From Candidatus Woesearchaeota archaeon (GTDB lineage: Archaea; Nanobdellota; Nanobdellia; Woesearchaeales; WJKL01): a stretch of DNA of 12,465 nucleotides. Both the position numbers and the translations under genes were made by a program. The notes beneath the pieces were generated by a model. It did not search any database, was not told the origin of the DNA, and saw only the letters and a program-made list of their open reading frames with translations. Shown one piece after another: positions 1-6,112 of this stretch; within the stretch, counting starts at the first letter, position 1, and each line of letters begins with the position of its first letter. The DNA is taken from contig JAHWIM010000041.1 in NCBI GenBank assembly GCA_019322535.1, positions 1 to 12,465 of the forward strand. Reading direction: 5' to 3'.

Positions 1-285
1 AAAGTGAGTGTTTCTTTCTATTAGAAATAAGTATAAAAATAAGTATATTTTAAAAATAACACATATCGTCGATAAAATACTAAAATCCCCTATAAAATGC
101 ATAAATTACTTCTAAATAGCATACTTTACACATAATCTAATCAAATCTATTAAAAATAGCCCAATTTTGCTTTAATTTTGAGCAAAAAGTGAGAGTTTAG
201 ATGTATTTGCTAATATCTAAAAGTGCAAAGATTTATATAAAATATGAGTGCAAATAAGTTGAAAAGAGAAAAGTGAGAATTTAAA
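1..285. other. AT-rich region without a clear gene
   Basis: No convincing coding region is seen here. The stretch is strongly AT-rich with short internal repeats, for example AAATAAGTATA twice in tandem near 26-48. The only element assigned with some confidence is the TATA box at 232-240 for the methyltransferase gene. A possible 18-codon ORF at 201-257 (ATG TAT TTG ... TAA) is preceded by AAAGTGAG, the same element that precedes the ATG at 286, but nothing else supports it. A weak hairpin (TTAGAT 197-202 with ATCTAA 215-220) lies in the same place. No tRNA, C/D-box RNA or terminator was recognised. Confidence 0.5.
232..240 (+). promoter_or_regulatory. TATA box for the methyltransferase gene
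   Basis: TTTATATAA is centred at about 236, which predicts transcription starting near 262 and a leader of about 24 nt. The leader holds AAGTGAG (271-277). Its GTGA can pair with the 3' end of archaeal 16S rRNA (complement of GGAGGTGATC), 9 nt before the ATG at 286. Position and sequence fit an archaeal promoter; no start site was measured. Confidence 0.55.
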
Positions 286-930
286 ATGGAAGTAACATCA
301 AAATCAAGATTAGCAGTATTGCTTTCAAAGCTCAAAGGGTTTGAAATTGGAAAAGTGAGGATTGAGCTAGAGCAGTATCAAACAGATCCAGAAATCACAG
401 CAGAAATTCTATGGTTCGCAAACATGAAAGGAGACATTTCTGGAAAAGTGATAGTTGACCTAGGCTGTGGGACAGGAGTCCTAGGAATCGGAGCATTAAT
501 CCTCGGAGCAAAGAAAGTAATTTTCGTAGATATCGACGATAAAGTCATTGAAATTGCCAAAGAAAATCTTAAATTTGTAGAACAAGAACTAGAAACAAAG
601 CTAGGAGAAAGCCAATTTATCGTCGAGGATATCACCAAATTCCAAGGAAAAGCAGACCTTGTTTTACAAAACCCACCTTTTGGTGTAAAGGTAAAACATG
701 CTGACAAAGTTTTTCTAGAAAAAGCCTTTACAGTAGCCCCTATAATCTACTCTTTTCATAAACTAGAATCAGGTAGATTTATCGACGAATTTATAAAGAA
801 AAAAGGATTTAGAATGAGTCATTTTTGGAGCTTTGATTTCCCTCTAAAGATGACAATGGAATACCATAAGAAAAGAATTCATAGAATTAAAGTAGGTTGT
901 TGGAGATTAGAAAAGCTTATAAATAACTAG
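286..930 (+). CDS. METTL5-like N6-adenine rRNA methyltransferase
   Basis: This 214-residue class I S-adenosylmethionine methyltransferase probably methylates an adenine N6 in ribosomal RNA. Visible features are an N-terminal LEQYQTDPEITAE segment (28-40) typical of the METTL5 family, the SAM-binding loop DLGCGTGVLGIGA (58-70), an acidic residue at the end of strand 2 (D82), D115, and the catalytic NPPF motif (129-132). NPPF marks N6-adenine enzymes. Human METTL5 methylates 18S rRNA; assigning the archaeal homologue to 16S rRNA is inference. Length matches the family. The start at 286 is supported by the upstream TATA box and a GTGA element. Codon use differs from the neighbours: 8 of 21 Ile codons are ATC, CTA is the commonest Leu codon, and CTAG occurs eight times. 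The next gene's promoter lies inside its last codons. Confidence 0.85.
   Translation: MEVTSKSRLAVLLSKLKGFEIGKVRIELEQYQTDPEITAEILWFANMKGDISGKVIVDLGCGTGVLGIGALILGAKKVIFVDIDDKVIEIAKENLKFVEQELETKLGESQFIVEDITKFQGKADLVLQNPPFGVKVKHADKVFLEKAFTVAPIIYSFHKLESGRFIDEFIKKKGFRMSHFWSFDFPLKMTMEYHKKRIHRIKVGCWRLEKLINN
917..925 (+). promoter_or_regulatory. TATA box for rpoL, leaderless
   Basis: TTATAAATA lies inside the last codons of the methyltransferase gene. Its centre (921) is 25 nt before the ATG at 946, so transcription should start at or next to the start codon. No Shine-Dalgarno sequence precedes that ATG, which agrees with a leaderless mRNA. The spacing argues against the TTG at 940 as the start. Confidence 0.55.
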
Positions 931-945
931 ATAATTTCTTTGGAA

Positions 946-1227
946 ATGGAAATAAAGATTGTTGAAGAAAGTAAAAATAAGATGATCATTGAATTAAAAG
1001 GAGAGACACATACATTCTGTAATGCTCTTAAAAAAGAATTATGGAATGACAAACATGTTAAGATAGCTGGTTATAATATTGCTCATCCTTTGGTTGGTGT
1101 TCCTAAAATTGTTGTAGAAACTGATGGAAAAGAAGCACCAAAAAAAGCTTTAACAGAAGCTGCAAAAAGACTTGGTAAAAAGGCTGATAAATTCAAACAA
1201 GCATTTGTAAAAGGAGTAAAATGGTAA
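946..1227 (+). CDS. rpoL: DNA-directed RNA polymerase subunit L
   Basis: Rpo11/RpoL is the small archaeal RNA polymerase subunit equivalent to eukaryotic RPB11. It pairs with subunit D to form the platform on which the large subunits assemble. The 93-residue product shows the family core: THTFCNALKKELW (residues 22-34), then AGYNIAHPLVGVPKIVVET (41-59), and an alanine/lysine-rich C-terminal helix. Length is typical of archaeal RpoL. A longer frame opens with TTG at 940, but ATG 946 is preferred because it gives the usual N-terminus and sits 25 nt from a TATA box. The last codons overlap the AMMECR1 gene by 7 nt, so the two are probably co-transcribed and translationally coupled. Confidence 0.9.
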   Translation: MEIKIVEESKNKMIIELKGETHTFCNALKKELWNDKHVKIAGYNIAHPLVGVPKIVVETDGKEAPKKALTEAAKRLGKKADKFKQAFVKGVKW

Positions 1228-1811
1228 GCCTAGCACAGGCTAAAAAATTAATTAAACTTGCTAAAGACGCGATTTCTTCTTATTTTGAAGGCAAAACATT
1301 AGAAGTTTCTGAAGTTTTACAAAAGGAGTTTAAGGAAGAAACTGGTGTTTTTGTAAGTGTTTATGTTAAAGAAGACTTGGCTGGATGTATTGGTTTTCCA
1401 GAGCCTATTTTTCCATTATGGCTTGGTGTTAGAAAAGCTGCTGTAAGTGCTGGTTTTAAAGATCCTAGATTTCCTCCTTTAGTTAAGGCGCAGATGAAGG
1501 ATTTAAGGATTGAACTTACTGTTTTAACTAAGCCAGAAGTTATTGAAGTTAAAGACCCTAAGGAATATATGAAGAAAATAAAGATTGGAAAAGATGGTTT
1601 AATGGTTAAAGATGAATTTGGAAGTGGATTATTATTGCCTCAAGTACCTGGTGAATGGGGTTGGAATGTTGAAGAATTCTTAAATCAAACGTGTATGAAA
1701 GGTGGTTTAGACCCTAATTGCTGGAGAAACACTAAAAGGAACATATATAAATTTCAAGGCCAGATTTTTACTGAGGAAAAGGGTAAATTAGTAGAGAAAA
1801 AGCTATACTAA
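1221..1811 (+). CDS. AMMECR1-domain protein (PH0010 family)
   Basis: The 196-residue product is an AMMECR1-domain protein, a family conserved in archaea, bacteria and eukaryotes whose biochemical role is not settled. Diagnostic segments are LAGCIGF (53-59, the family's LRGCIG motif), DPRFPPL (81-87), and LLLPQVPGEWGWNVEEFL (137-154) followed by a conserved Cys (158) and CW (167-168). Length fits the stand-alone archaeal form. The start ATG lies within the last codons of rpoL (ATGGTAAG, where TAA ends rpoL), with AAGGAG just upstream (1211-1216). In many genomes this family sits beside Memo and radical-SAM genes; neither is in this window, and coupling to rpoL suggests co-expression with transcription machinery. 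The function remains open. Confidence 0.88.
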   Translation: MVSLAQAKKLIKLAKDAISSYFEGKTLEVSEVLQKEFKEETGVFVSVYVKEDLAGCIGFPEPIFPLWLGVRKAAVSAGFKDPRFPPLVKAQMKDLRIELTVLTKPEVIEVKDPKEYMKKIKIGKDGLMVKDEFGSGLLLPQVPGEWGWNVEEFLNQTCMKGGLDPNCWRNTKRNIYKFQGQIFTEEKGKLVEKKLY

Positions 1812-1867
1812 CTAAATTCTCAAGTGCTTGAATTCTGGGGTTTCAGGGCTTATAAAAGCAAAAATTA

Positions 1868-1876
1868 TTTATAATA
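1868..1876 (+). promoter_or_regulatory. TATA box for the 1897 gene, leaderless
   Basis: TTTATAATA is centred at 1872, 25 nt before ATG 1897. No Shine-Dalgarno sequence lies between them. This predicts a leaderless transcript and supports the ATG over an in-frame upstream TTG at 1828, which would place the TATA box inside the coding region. Confidence 0.5.
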
Positions 1877-1896
1877 TACTAGTGCCTAATTATCGT

Positions 1897-2415
1897 ATGG
1901 CATTCATCAGAACCAAGAAAATCAAAGGAAAAGAGTATGCTTATATTGTTGAGAATAAATGGAAAAAAAGAGGCAATAGAGTTAAACAGAAGACAAAGAA
2001 ATATCTTGGAAGGGTTTATAGGTTTGATAGAAAGAATGTGATGGATTTTTTTGAATTCTACAATATTGATGATGTAAATTACTATGTTAACAATAAAACT
2101 AAAGAAGAATTGCTTTTGGATTTGATTAAATTAGAACTGTATAATTATGGTTTTGAAGATAAAGGTAATATTTGGCAAAAGGAAGGTGTTTTCTTTGATT
2201 TAAAGAATAGAAAGGTTTATAATCATAAAAATAAATCTATTGCTTTAGCATTTAACGAGGGGTTTTTAACAGACTTTGCTATTAGAAAGTTATTGAATTT
2301 TAGAGCTGAAGTTGAAGAAGATGGCTATGATTTAGCCAAATTGTTTGTAGAAGCAGGGATTGCTGTGCCTAAGGAAATATTTGTTGGCTTTTATAAAAAG
2401 ACAAGGTCTTTTTAA
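1897..2415 (+). CDS. hypothetical protein with transposase-like N-terminus
   Basis: No function is known to me for this 172-residue protein. Its first 40 residues (AFIRTKKIKGKEYAYIVENK, then VKQKTKKYLGRVYRF at 29-43) resemble the N-terminal segment of some IS1634/IS4-type transposases, which carry a Y-x-Y-L-V-E ... RQ-x-V-x-KYLG pattern. No catalytic DDE domain follows. Instead there is a 130-residue region with alternating acidic and aromatic residues: DFFEFYNIDDVNYYV (50-64), then a predicted helical tail. A basic N-terminus suggests nucleic-acid binding, which is inference. The chosen start follows a TATA box at -25; a 23-codon-longer reading from TTG 1828 would add MNSGVSG..., judged non-coding. 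It could be a conserved archaeal protein in its own right or a domesticated transposase fragment. Confidence 0.65.
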   Translation: MAFIRTKKIKGKEYAYIVENKWKKRGNRVKQKTKKYLGRVYRFDRKNVMDFFEFYNIDDVNYYVNNKTKEELLLDLIKLELYNYGFEDKGNIWQKEGVFFDLKNRKVYNHKNKSIALAFNEGFLTDFAIRKLLNFRAEVEEDGYDLAKLFVEAGIAVPKEIFVGFYKKTRSF

Positions 2416-2417
2416 CA

Positions 2418-2458
2418 TTTGAATCAAATAAGATTAATATCACAAGATTTGATTCAAA
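2418..2458. repeat. paired palindromes upstream of uppS, possible operator
   Basis: TTTGAATCAAA (2418-2428) and TTTGATTCAAA (2448-2458) are each palindromes around one central base, with centres exactly 30 bp apart, about three helical turns. Together they form a perfect 12-bp inverted repeat (2418-2429 with 2447-2458) and could fold into a stem with a 17-nt loop. They end 12 bp before the uppS TATA box, where an archaeal regulator could bind as two dimers. The alternative is a 3'-end hairpin for the preceding gene. Confidence 0.5.
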
Positions 2459-2470
2459 GTTTCAGAAAAA

Positions 2471-2479
2471 TTTTTAAAT
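2471..2479 (+). promoter_or_regulatory. TATA box for uppS
   Basis: TTTTTAAAT, preceded by an A-rich stretch that could serve as a BRE, predicts a start near 2501. The remaining leader of about 16 nt holds GAGGGAG (2504-2510), a Shine-Dalgarno-like sequence 6 nt before ATG 2517. This is a leadered promoter, unlike the leaderless ones nearby. Confidence 0.5.
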
Positions 2480-2516
2480 GATAAATTTTCTTACCTTTAA
2501 AAAGAGGGAGTAGTTA

Positions 2517-3227
2517 ATGAAACCAAGCGGTAATAAAACACCTAAACACGTAGCAATAATCTTGGATGGCAATAGAAGGTTTTCAAAGAGACTTATGATG
2601 AAGCCTTGGAAAGGCCATGAGTGGGGAGCAAAAAAGGTTGAGAGATTAATTAATTGGTGCAAAGAGCTTGATATTAAGGAATTAACACTTTATGCTTTTT
2701 CTGTTGAAAATTTTAATAGGCCAAAAAAAGAATTTGATTATTTAATGGATCTTTTTGTAAAAGAATTTGATAGAATGAGAGATGATCCAAAAATCTACAA
2801 GAACAAAATAAGGATTAATGTTATTGGAAGGATTTGGATGTTTCCAAAAGATGTTCAGGAAAGAATGAATGATATTATGGAAAGAACAAAAAATCATGAT
2901 AAATATGTTATTAATTTTGCAATGGCTTATGGTGGAAGAGCAGAAGTTATTGATGCTGCTAGGAAAATAGCTGAGCAGGTTAAAAAAGGAAAATTAAAGA
3001 TTGAAGATATAAATGAAGAGAATTTTTCAAGAAATTTGTATATGGAAGATGAACCTGATTTAATTATAAGAACAGGCGGAACTAAAAGAATGAGTAATTT
3101 TCTGCCATTGCAAGGAGCTTATTCTGAATTGATTTTCTTAGATAAAATGTGGCCTGAATTTGAAAAAGAAGATTTTGTTGAATGTATAGAAGAATACGGC
3201 AAAAGAGAAAGAAGATTTGGAAAATAA
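2517..3227 (+). CDS. uppS: cis-prenyltransferase (polyprenyl diphosphate synthase)
   Basis: UppS extends an allylic diphosphate by repeated cis condensation of isopentenyl diphosphate, giving the long polyprenyl carrier used for glycan and glycoprotein assembly at the membrane. In archaea the primer is usually geranylgeranyl diphosphate. The 236 residues show the family order: HVAIILDGNRRF (11-22, catalytic Asp17), WKGHEWGAKKVERLINWC (31-48), LTLYAFSVENFNRP (56-69), and RTGGTKRMSNF (185-195) followed by AYSEL (201-205). The usual RTGGE glutamate is Thr189 here, while the later Glu (204) is kept. Length is slightly under the bacterial norm. The start is set by GAGGGAG 6 nt upstream. Its stop codon directly abuts the ispH stop on the other strand (TAATTA). 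A possible operator lies upstream. Confidence 0.92.
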   Translation: MKPSGNKTPKHVAIILDGNRRFSKRLMMKPWKGHEWGAKKVERLINWCKELDIKELTLYAFSVENFNRPKKEFDYLMDLFVKEFDRMRDDPKIYKNKIRINVIGRIWMFPKDVQERMNDIMERTKNHDKYVINFAMAYGGRAEVIDAARKIAEQVKKGKLKIEDINEENFSRNLYMEDEPDLIIRTGGTKRMSNFLPLQGAYSELIFLDKMWPEFEKEDFVECIEEYGKRERRFGK

Positions 3228-4064
3228 TTAAATTTCTTTGATTCTTGATATGACTTTTCTTATGATCCAGTCTGGTGTTGATGCTCCTGCTGTTATTCCT
3301 ATCTTCTTTTTATTGTCAAACCATTGTTTTTTTAGCTCTTTTTCTGTTTCTATGTGATATGTGTTTTTTTGAAGAGATTTGCAAATTTGATTGAGTCTTT
3401 TTGTGTTTCCTGAATTTTGTCCACCAATTACTATCATAATATCTGATTTTTCTGCTAGTTTTTTTGAAGCATTTTGTCTTTGTTCTGTTGCATTACAAAT
3501 AGTGTTTTTGGCAATTAGTTTGTTGCATCTACTTTTTAGAAGTTTTGCAGCTTTATTGAATTTTTTTTGATTTTGAGTTGTTTGAGCTACTAAGGCCATT
3601 TTTTCTATAAATGGAAAATGTTCTATCAGTTCTGGTTCTTCTACAACAATTGGGTCTTTAAGATTTCCTGCAATACCAACAACTTCTGGATGATAAGCAT
3701 CTCCAAATACAACAACCTGGTGGCCTTTTTTTTCCAGGTCTTTAGAAATAACATGTACTTGTTTTACAAAAGGGCATGTTGCATCTATTGTTTTAAGACC
3801 TTTTGCTTTTGCTCTTTTTATTAAGCTGTCAGGAACACCATGGGCTCTGATAACTAGAATGTCTTTTAGATTTTTATGAAGCTTATAGACAGTTTTAATG
3901 CCTTTTTTCTCTAATCTCTTTATTTCTTGTGGATTATGGATTAAAGGGCCAAAAATATTGACTTTTTTAGTTTTATTCTTGTTTTTAGCTGATGTAACTA
4001 TATTTAGAGCTCTTTTTACTCCAAAACAAAAACCTGCATGTTTTGCTAAGGTTATTTTTTTCAT
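3228..4064 (-). CDS. ispH: 4-hydroxy-3-methylbut-2-enyl diphosphate reductase
   Basis: IspH (LytB) is the iron-sulfur enzyme that ends the methylerythritol phosphate pathway, reducing HMBPP to isopentenyl and dimethylallyl diphosphate. The 278 residues carry all three cluster cysteines: Cys13 (HAGFCFGVKRAL), Cys97 (DATCPFV) and Cys190 (NTICNATEQRQ). Substrate-binding residues are also present: His43 (HNP), His75 (RAHG), His125 and Glu127 (HPEV), QTT (161-163), NSGN (217-220) and ITAGASTPDW (257-266). The gene therefore looks functional. Its ATG follows the upstream gene's TAG with no base between (TAGATG), and there is no Shine-Dalgarno sequence, so translation probably depends on reinitiation. 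It is the third gene of the minus-strand operon. It is unusual here because most archaea make isoprenoids through mevalonate. Confidence 0.94.
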   Translation of the reverse strand: MKKITLAKHAGFCFGVKRALNIVTSAKNKNKTKKVNIFGPLIHNPQEIKRLEKKGIKTVYKLHKNLKDILVIRAHGVPDSLIKRAKAKGLKTIDATCPFVKQVHVISKDLEKKGHQVVVFGDAYHPEVVGIAGNLKDPIVVEEPELIEHFPFIEKMALVAQTTQNQKKFNKAAKLLKSRCNKLIAKNTICNATEQRQNASKKLAEKSDIMIVIGGQNSGNTKRLNQICKSLQKNTYHIETEKELKKQWFDNKKKIGITAGASTPDWIIRKVISRIKEI

Positions 4065-4970
4065 CTAGAATGACTGTTGAAATATTTTGTGAAATACTGG
4101 GTTTGAATAACTAGCTCCTGATTCTCGTATTGGTTTTGCTGTTATTTGATGGCTGTCTCTTAGATATGATAAAACATCAGGAAGAGCTGTTACTGGAACA
4201 ACTTCTTCCCTTACTTCAAAATCTCTGTGAGAAATCTTATCTTCTGTTGCTGAGCTTTTAGGAAATCTAGCTGGTCCTATTACCAAACCATTTAATACAT
4301 CATCTGGATCTGGTTCTTCTTGAACCTGTGTTTGTTTTCTAACATTAGGATCTGATTTAGCAAGTTCTGATAAAGCAAAGTCTAATTCTCGTACTTGATA
4401 AAATGAAGGGTATAGGTCACATCCTGCGTCTTCTTCAAGATGGGCGTATATTAAAGGCCCTCCTCTTACTGATATTCCAGAATCTGAGAATTGCAGTTGA
4501 ACCCATGGAGAAAATGGAACTCCAAATGAAAAATAGAGTTGATCTTCTGAATCTGTTGCAGAAGTAAAGTTTTCTGGAGAAAGTGTTCTTAATAACATGC
4601 CTGATTGATATTCTCTTAAAAATCCACTTACAATTTTTGGTAAATCTTGATCTAATGTTCCTCTTCTTTTGGCTTCTTGGTAACTTTCTATAGTTCTTTG
4701 GTATCTTTCTGGAGTTATTCCTAGAGTGATTGAACTTGTATCTTCAAATAAAACATCAATTGTGGCTGGAGAATTTGATTCAACAGACTTAATTTGTTCT
4801 GGAGAAAATCCTGGAAATACTAATTGAGCTGATTCGCTCTGTTCAAAAAAATGTCTAAGGATTTCTGGAGATTGTATGTTTCTTTCTTCTTCACTTGAAA
4901 AATGAGTTATTGCATATAACTCTTGTAATAATAAATATGAATCTACTTCTTCTGGTTTGAATTTGGTCAT
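4065..4970 (-). CDS. hypothetical acidic protein in isoprenoid operon
   Basis: I do not recognise this 301-residue protein. It is rich in Ser, Glu, Asp, Gln and Pro and poor in lysine: 11 Lys, against 47 in the 278-residue IspH next to it. It has one cysteine, and no signal peptide, membrane segment or metal motif is visible. An N-terminal helical part (7-50) precedes a middle section with short hydrophobic strands, including DQLYFSFGVPFSPWVQLQF (143-161) and GISVRGGPLIYAHLEE, then an acidic linker (about 217-226) and a C-terminal part. A strong GAGGGAGTG (4976-4984) inside the upstream gene sets the start. One base separates it from that gene and none from ispH, so it is tightly coupled to isoprenoid synthesis. 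A role as a partner or regulator there is inference only. Confidence 0.75.
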   Translation of the reverse strand: MTKFKPEEVDSYLLLQELYAITHFSSEEERNIQSPEILRHFFEQSESAQLVFPGFSPEQIKSVESNSPATIDVLFEDTSSITLGITPERYQRTIESYQEAKRRGTLDQDLPKIVSGFLREYQSGMLLRTLSPENFTSATDSEDQLYFSFGVPFSPWVQLQFSDSGISVRGGPLIYAHLEEDAGCDLYPSFYQVRELDFALSELAKSDPNVRKQTQVQEEPDPDDVLNGLVIGPARFPKSSATEDKISHRDFEVREEVVPVTALPDVLSYLRDSHQITAKPIRESGASYSNPVFHKIFQQSF

Positions 4971-4971
4971 T

Positions 4972-6021
4972 TTAACACTCCCTCTGTTCTATATAATCTG
5001 CTATTTTGAACAGAAATTTTTTTCCTTCTGGTTTTAATTTTGCTGATTTAATAGCTGATTTTGCTTTTTGCACTAACTTTTTTGCTAGGTTCTGTGAATA
5101 GGATAGAGAGCCTGTTTTTATAATTATTGCTCTTACTTGATTAAGCTGATTTTTTGTTAAGTCTGGGTTTCCTAATGCTTCTTGGATTTGTTGTTTTTGA
5201 GCTGGAGTTGCATTTTCTAATGCTTTAAGTATTAATAGATTTTTTTTGCCTTCTTTAAGATCTGAATCAACTGGTTTTCCAACTTTTTGTTTTTCTCCAA
5301 ACATTCCTAAGATATCATCTTTTATTTGAAATGCTTTTCCTAACAGTATTGCATATCTTGACAGAATGTTAAGGTGTTTTTGCTTTGCACCTGCTAATAA
5401 AGCGCCTATTTTCAAGGGTGACTCAATTGTATAGGTTGCTGTTTTAAGCCTGTGGATTTTCTCTATATCTTTGTTGGTTATTGTTCTTAATTCTGAAAGA
5501 ATATCTAAAGCCTGGCCATATATTACATGATGTACTGAATGATTTAGAACTGATAATGCTGGTGTTTTGTACTTTTCTTTTATTTTTAATTTTGCTATTA
5601 TTTCGTTTGCAAATGCTGCGCAAATGTCTCCTGCTAAAATTGCCATGGATATCCCAAAATGATTTGAATCGATTTTTTTGTATTTTCTTTTTGCAATGTT
5701 TTTATAAGAAATATGCAATGTTGGACCATTTCTTCTTAAATCATCGTTATCTATTATATCATCATGGATAAGGAGATAGGATTGAATTAGTTCCATTGTC
5801 ATTGATGCTTTAATTATTTCTTTAAGATTCTTATTACTAAAACATTTATAGCCATGGTAAACTAGAGCTGCTCTTAGTCTTTTTCCACCCCTCATAGTAA
5901 ATTCTCTTAGAAGTTCAATCATTTGCTTAGAAGAAGGGTCTATTTGATCTGCTTTTTCTAGTTTGTCTTTGAAGAATAAATCTAATTCTTTATTTACTAA
6001 TTGTTTGTAATTATCTAACAT
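4972..6021 (-). CDS. polyprenyl (geranylgeranyl-type) diphosphate synthase
   Basis: This 349-residue trans-prenyltransferase adds isopentenyl diphosphate to allylic primers, most likely making the C20 geranylgeranyl diphosphate from which archaeal membrane ethers are built. Motifs in order are GGKRLRAALV (45-54), the first aspartate-rich motif HDDIIDNDDLRR (86-97; Asp87, 88, 91), GDICAAFANE (131-140), the second motif FQIKDDILGMFG (231-242; Asp235, 236), and GKPVDSDLKEGKKN (248-261). The second motif reads DDILG rather than DDxxD, a variant I recall from archaeal enzymes. Chain length cannot be fixed by eye, so farnesyl or longer products remain possible. It is the first gene of the minus-strand operon with the unknown protein and ispH. 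GGGGG (6026-6030) lies 4 nt before the ATG. Confidence 0.9.
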   Translation of the reverse strand: MLDNYKQLVNKELDLFFKDKLEKADQIDPSSKQMIELLREFTMRGGKRLRAALVYHGYKCFSNKNLKEIIKASMTMELIQSYLLIHDDIIDNDDLRRNGPTLHISYKNIAKRKYKKIDSNHFGISMAILAGDICAAFANEIIAKLKIKEKYKTPALSVLNHSVHHVIYGQALDILSELRTITNKDIEKIHRLKTATYTIESPLKIGALLAGAKQKHLNILSRYAILLGKAFQIKDDILGMFGEKQKVGKPVDSDLKEGKKNLLILKALENATPAQKQQIQEALGNPDLTKNQLNQVRAIIIKTGSLSYSQNLAKKLVQKAKSAIKSAKLKPEGKKFLFKIADYIEQREC

Positions 6022-6053
6022 AATTCCCCCTATTAATTAGAATTTGGGGCTTG

Positions 6054-6062
6054 TTTAAAAAT
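6054..6062 (-). promoter_or_regulatory. TATA box for the isoprenoid operon
   Basis: On the minus strand ATTTTTAAA is centred at about 6058, placing transcription start near 6032 and leaving a leader of about 11 nt that contains the GGGGG ribosome-binding sequence. It shares a 91-bp divergent intergenic region with the promoter of the transglutaminase-like gene. Confidence 0.5.
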
Positions 6063-6082
6063 CTTTTTAGTTTTTGGTAAGA

Positions 6083-6090
6083 TTTAAATA
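6083..6090 (+). promoter_or_regulatory. TATA box for transglutaminase-like gene, leaderless
   Basis: TTTAAATA is centred 26-27 nt before ATG 6113. There is no Shine-Dalgarno sequence between them, so a leaderless mRNA is predicted. Confidence 0.5.
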
Positions 6091-6112
6091 GACTAATTTT
6101 GTTTTTTAACTT

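Noticed and set aside
1..359. AAAGTGAG repeated at 1, 186, 270 and 352 as a possible repeat family
   Set aside because: The element is short, purine-rich and unevenly spaced. One copy is in coding sequence, and two act as start-context elements at most.
378..707. Minus-strand ORF inside the methyltransferase gene
   Set aside because: It has no family resemblance, and the opposite strand encodes clear methyltransferase motifs.
940..945. TTG 940 as the rpoL start
   Set aside because: ATG 946 gives the normal N-terminus and the expected 25-nt distance from the TATA box.
1828..1896. TTG 1828 as the start of the gene at 1897
   Set aside because: The extension covers the TATA box, and family-like sequence begins at MAFIRTKK.
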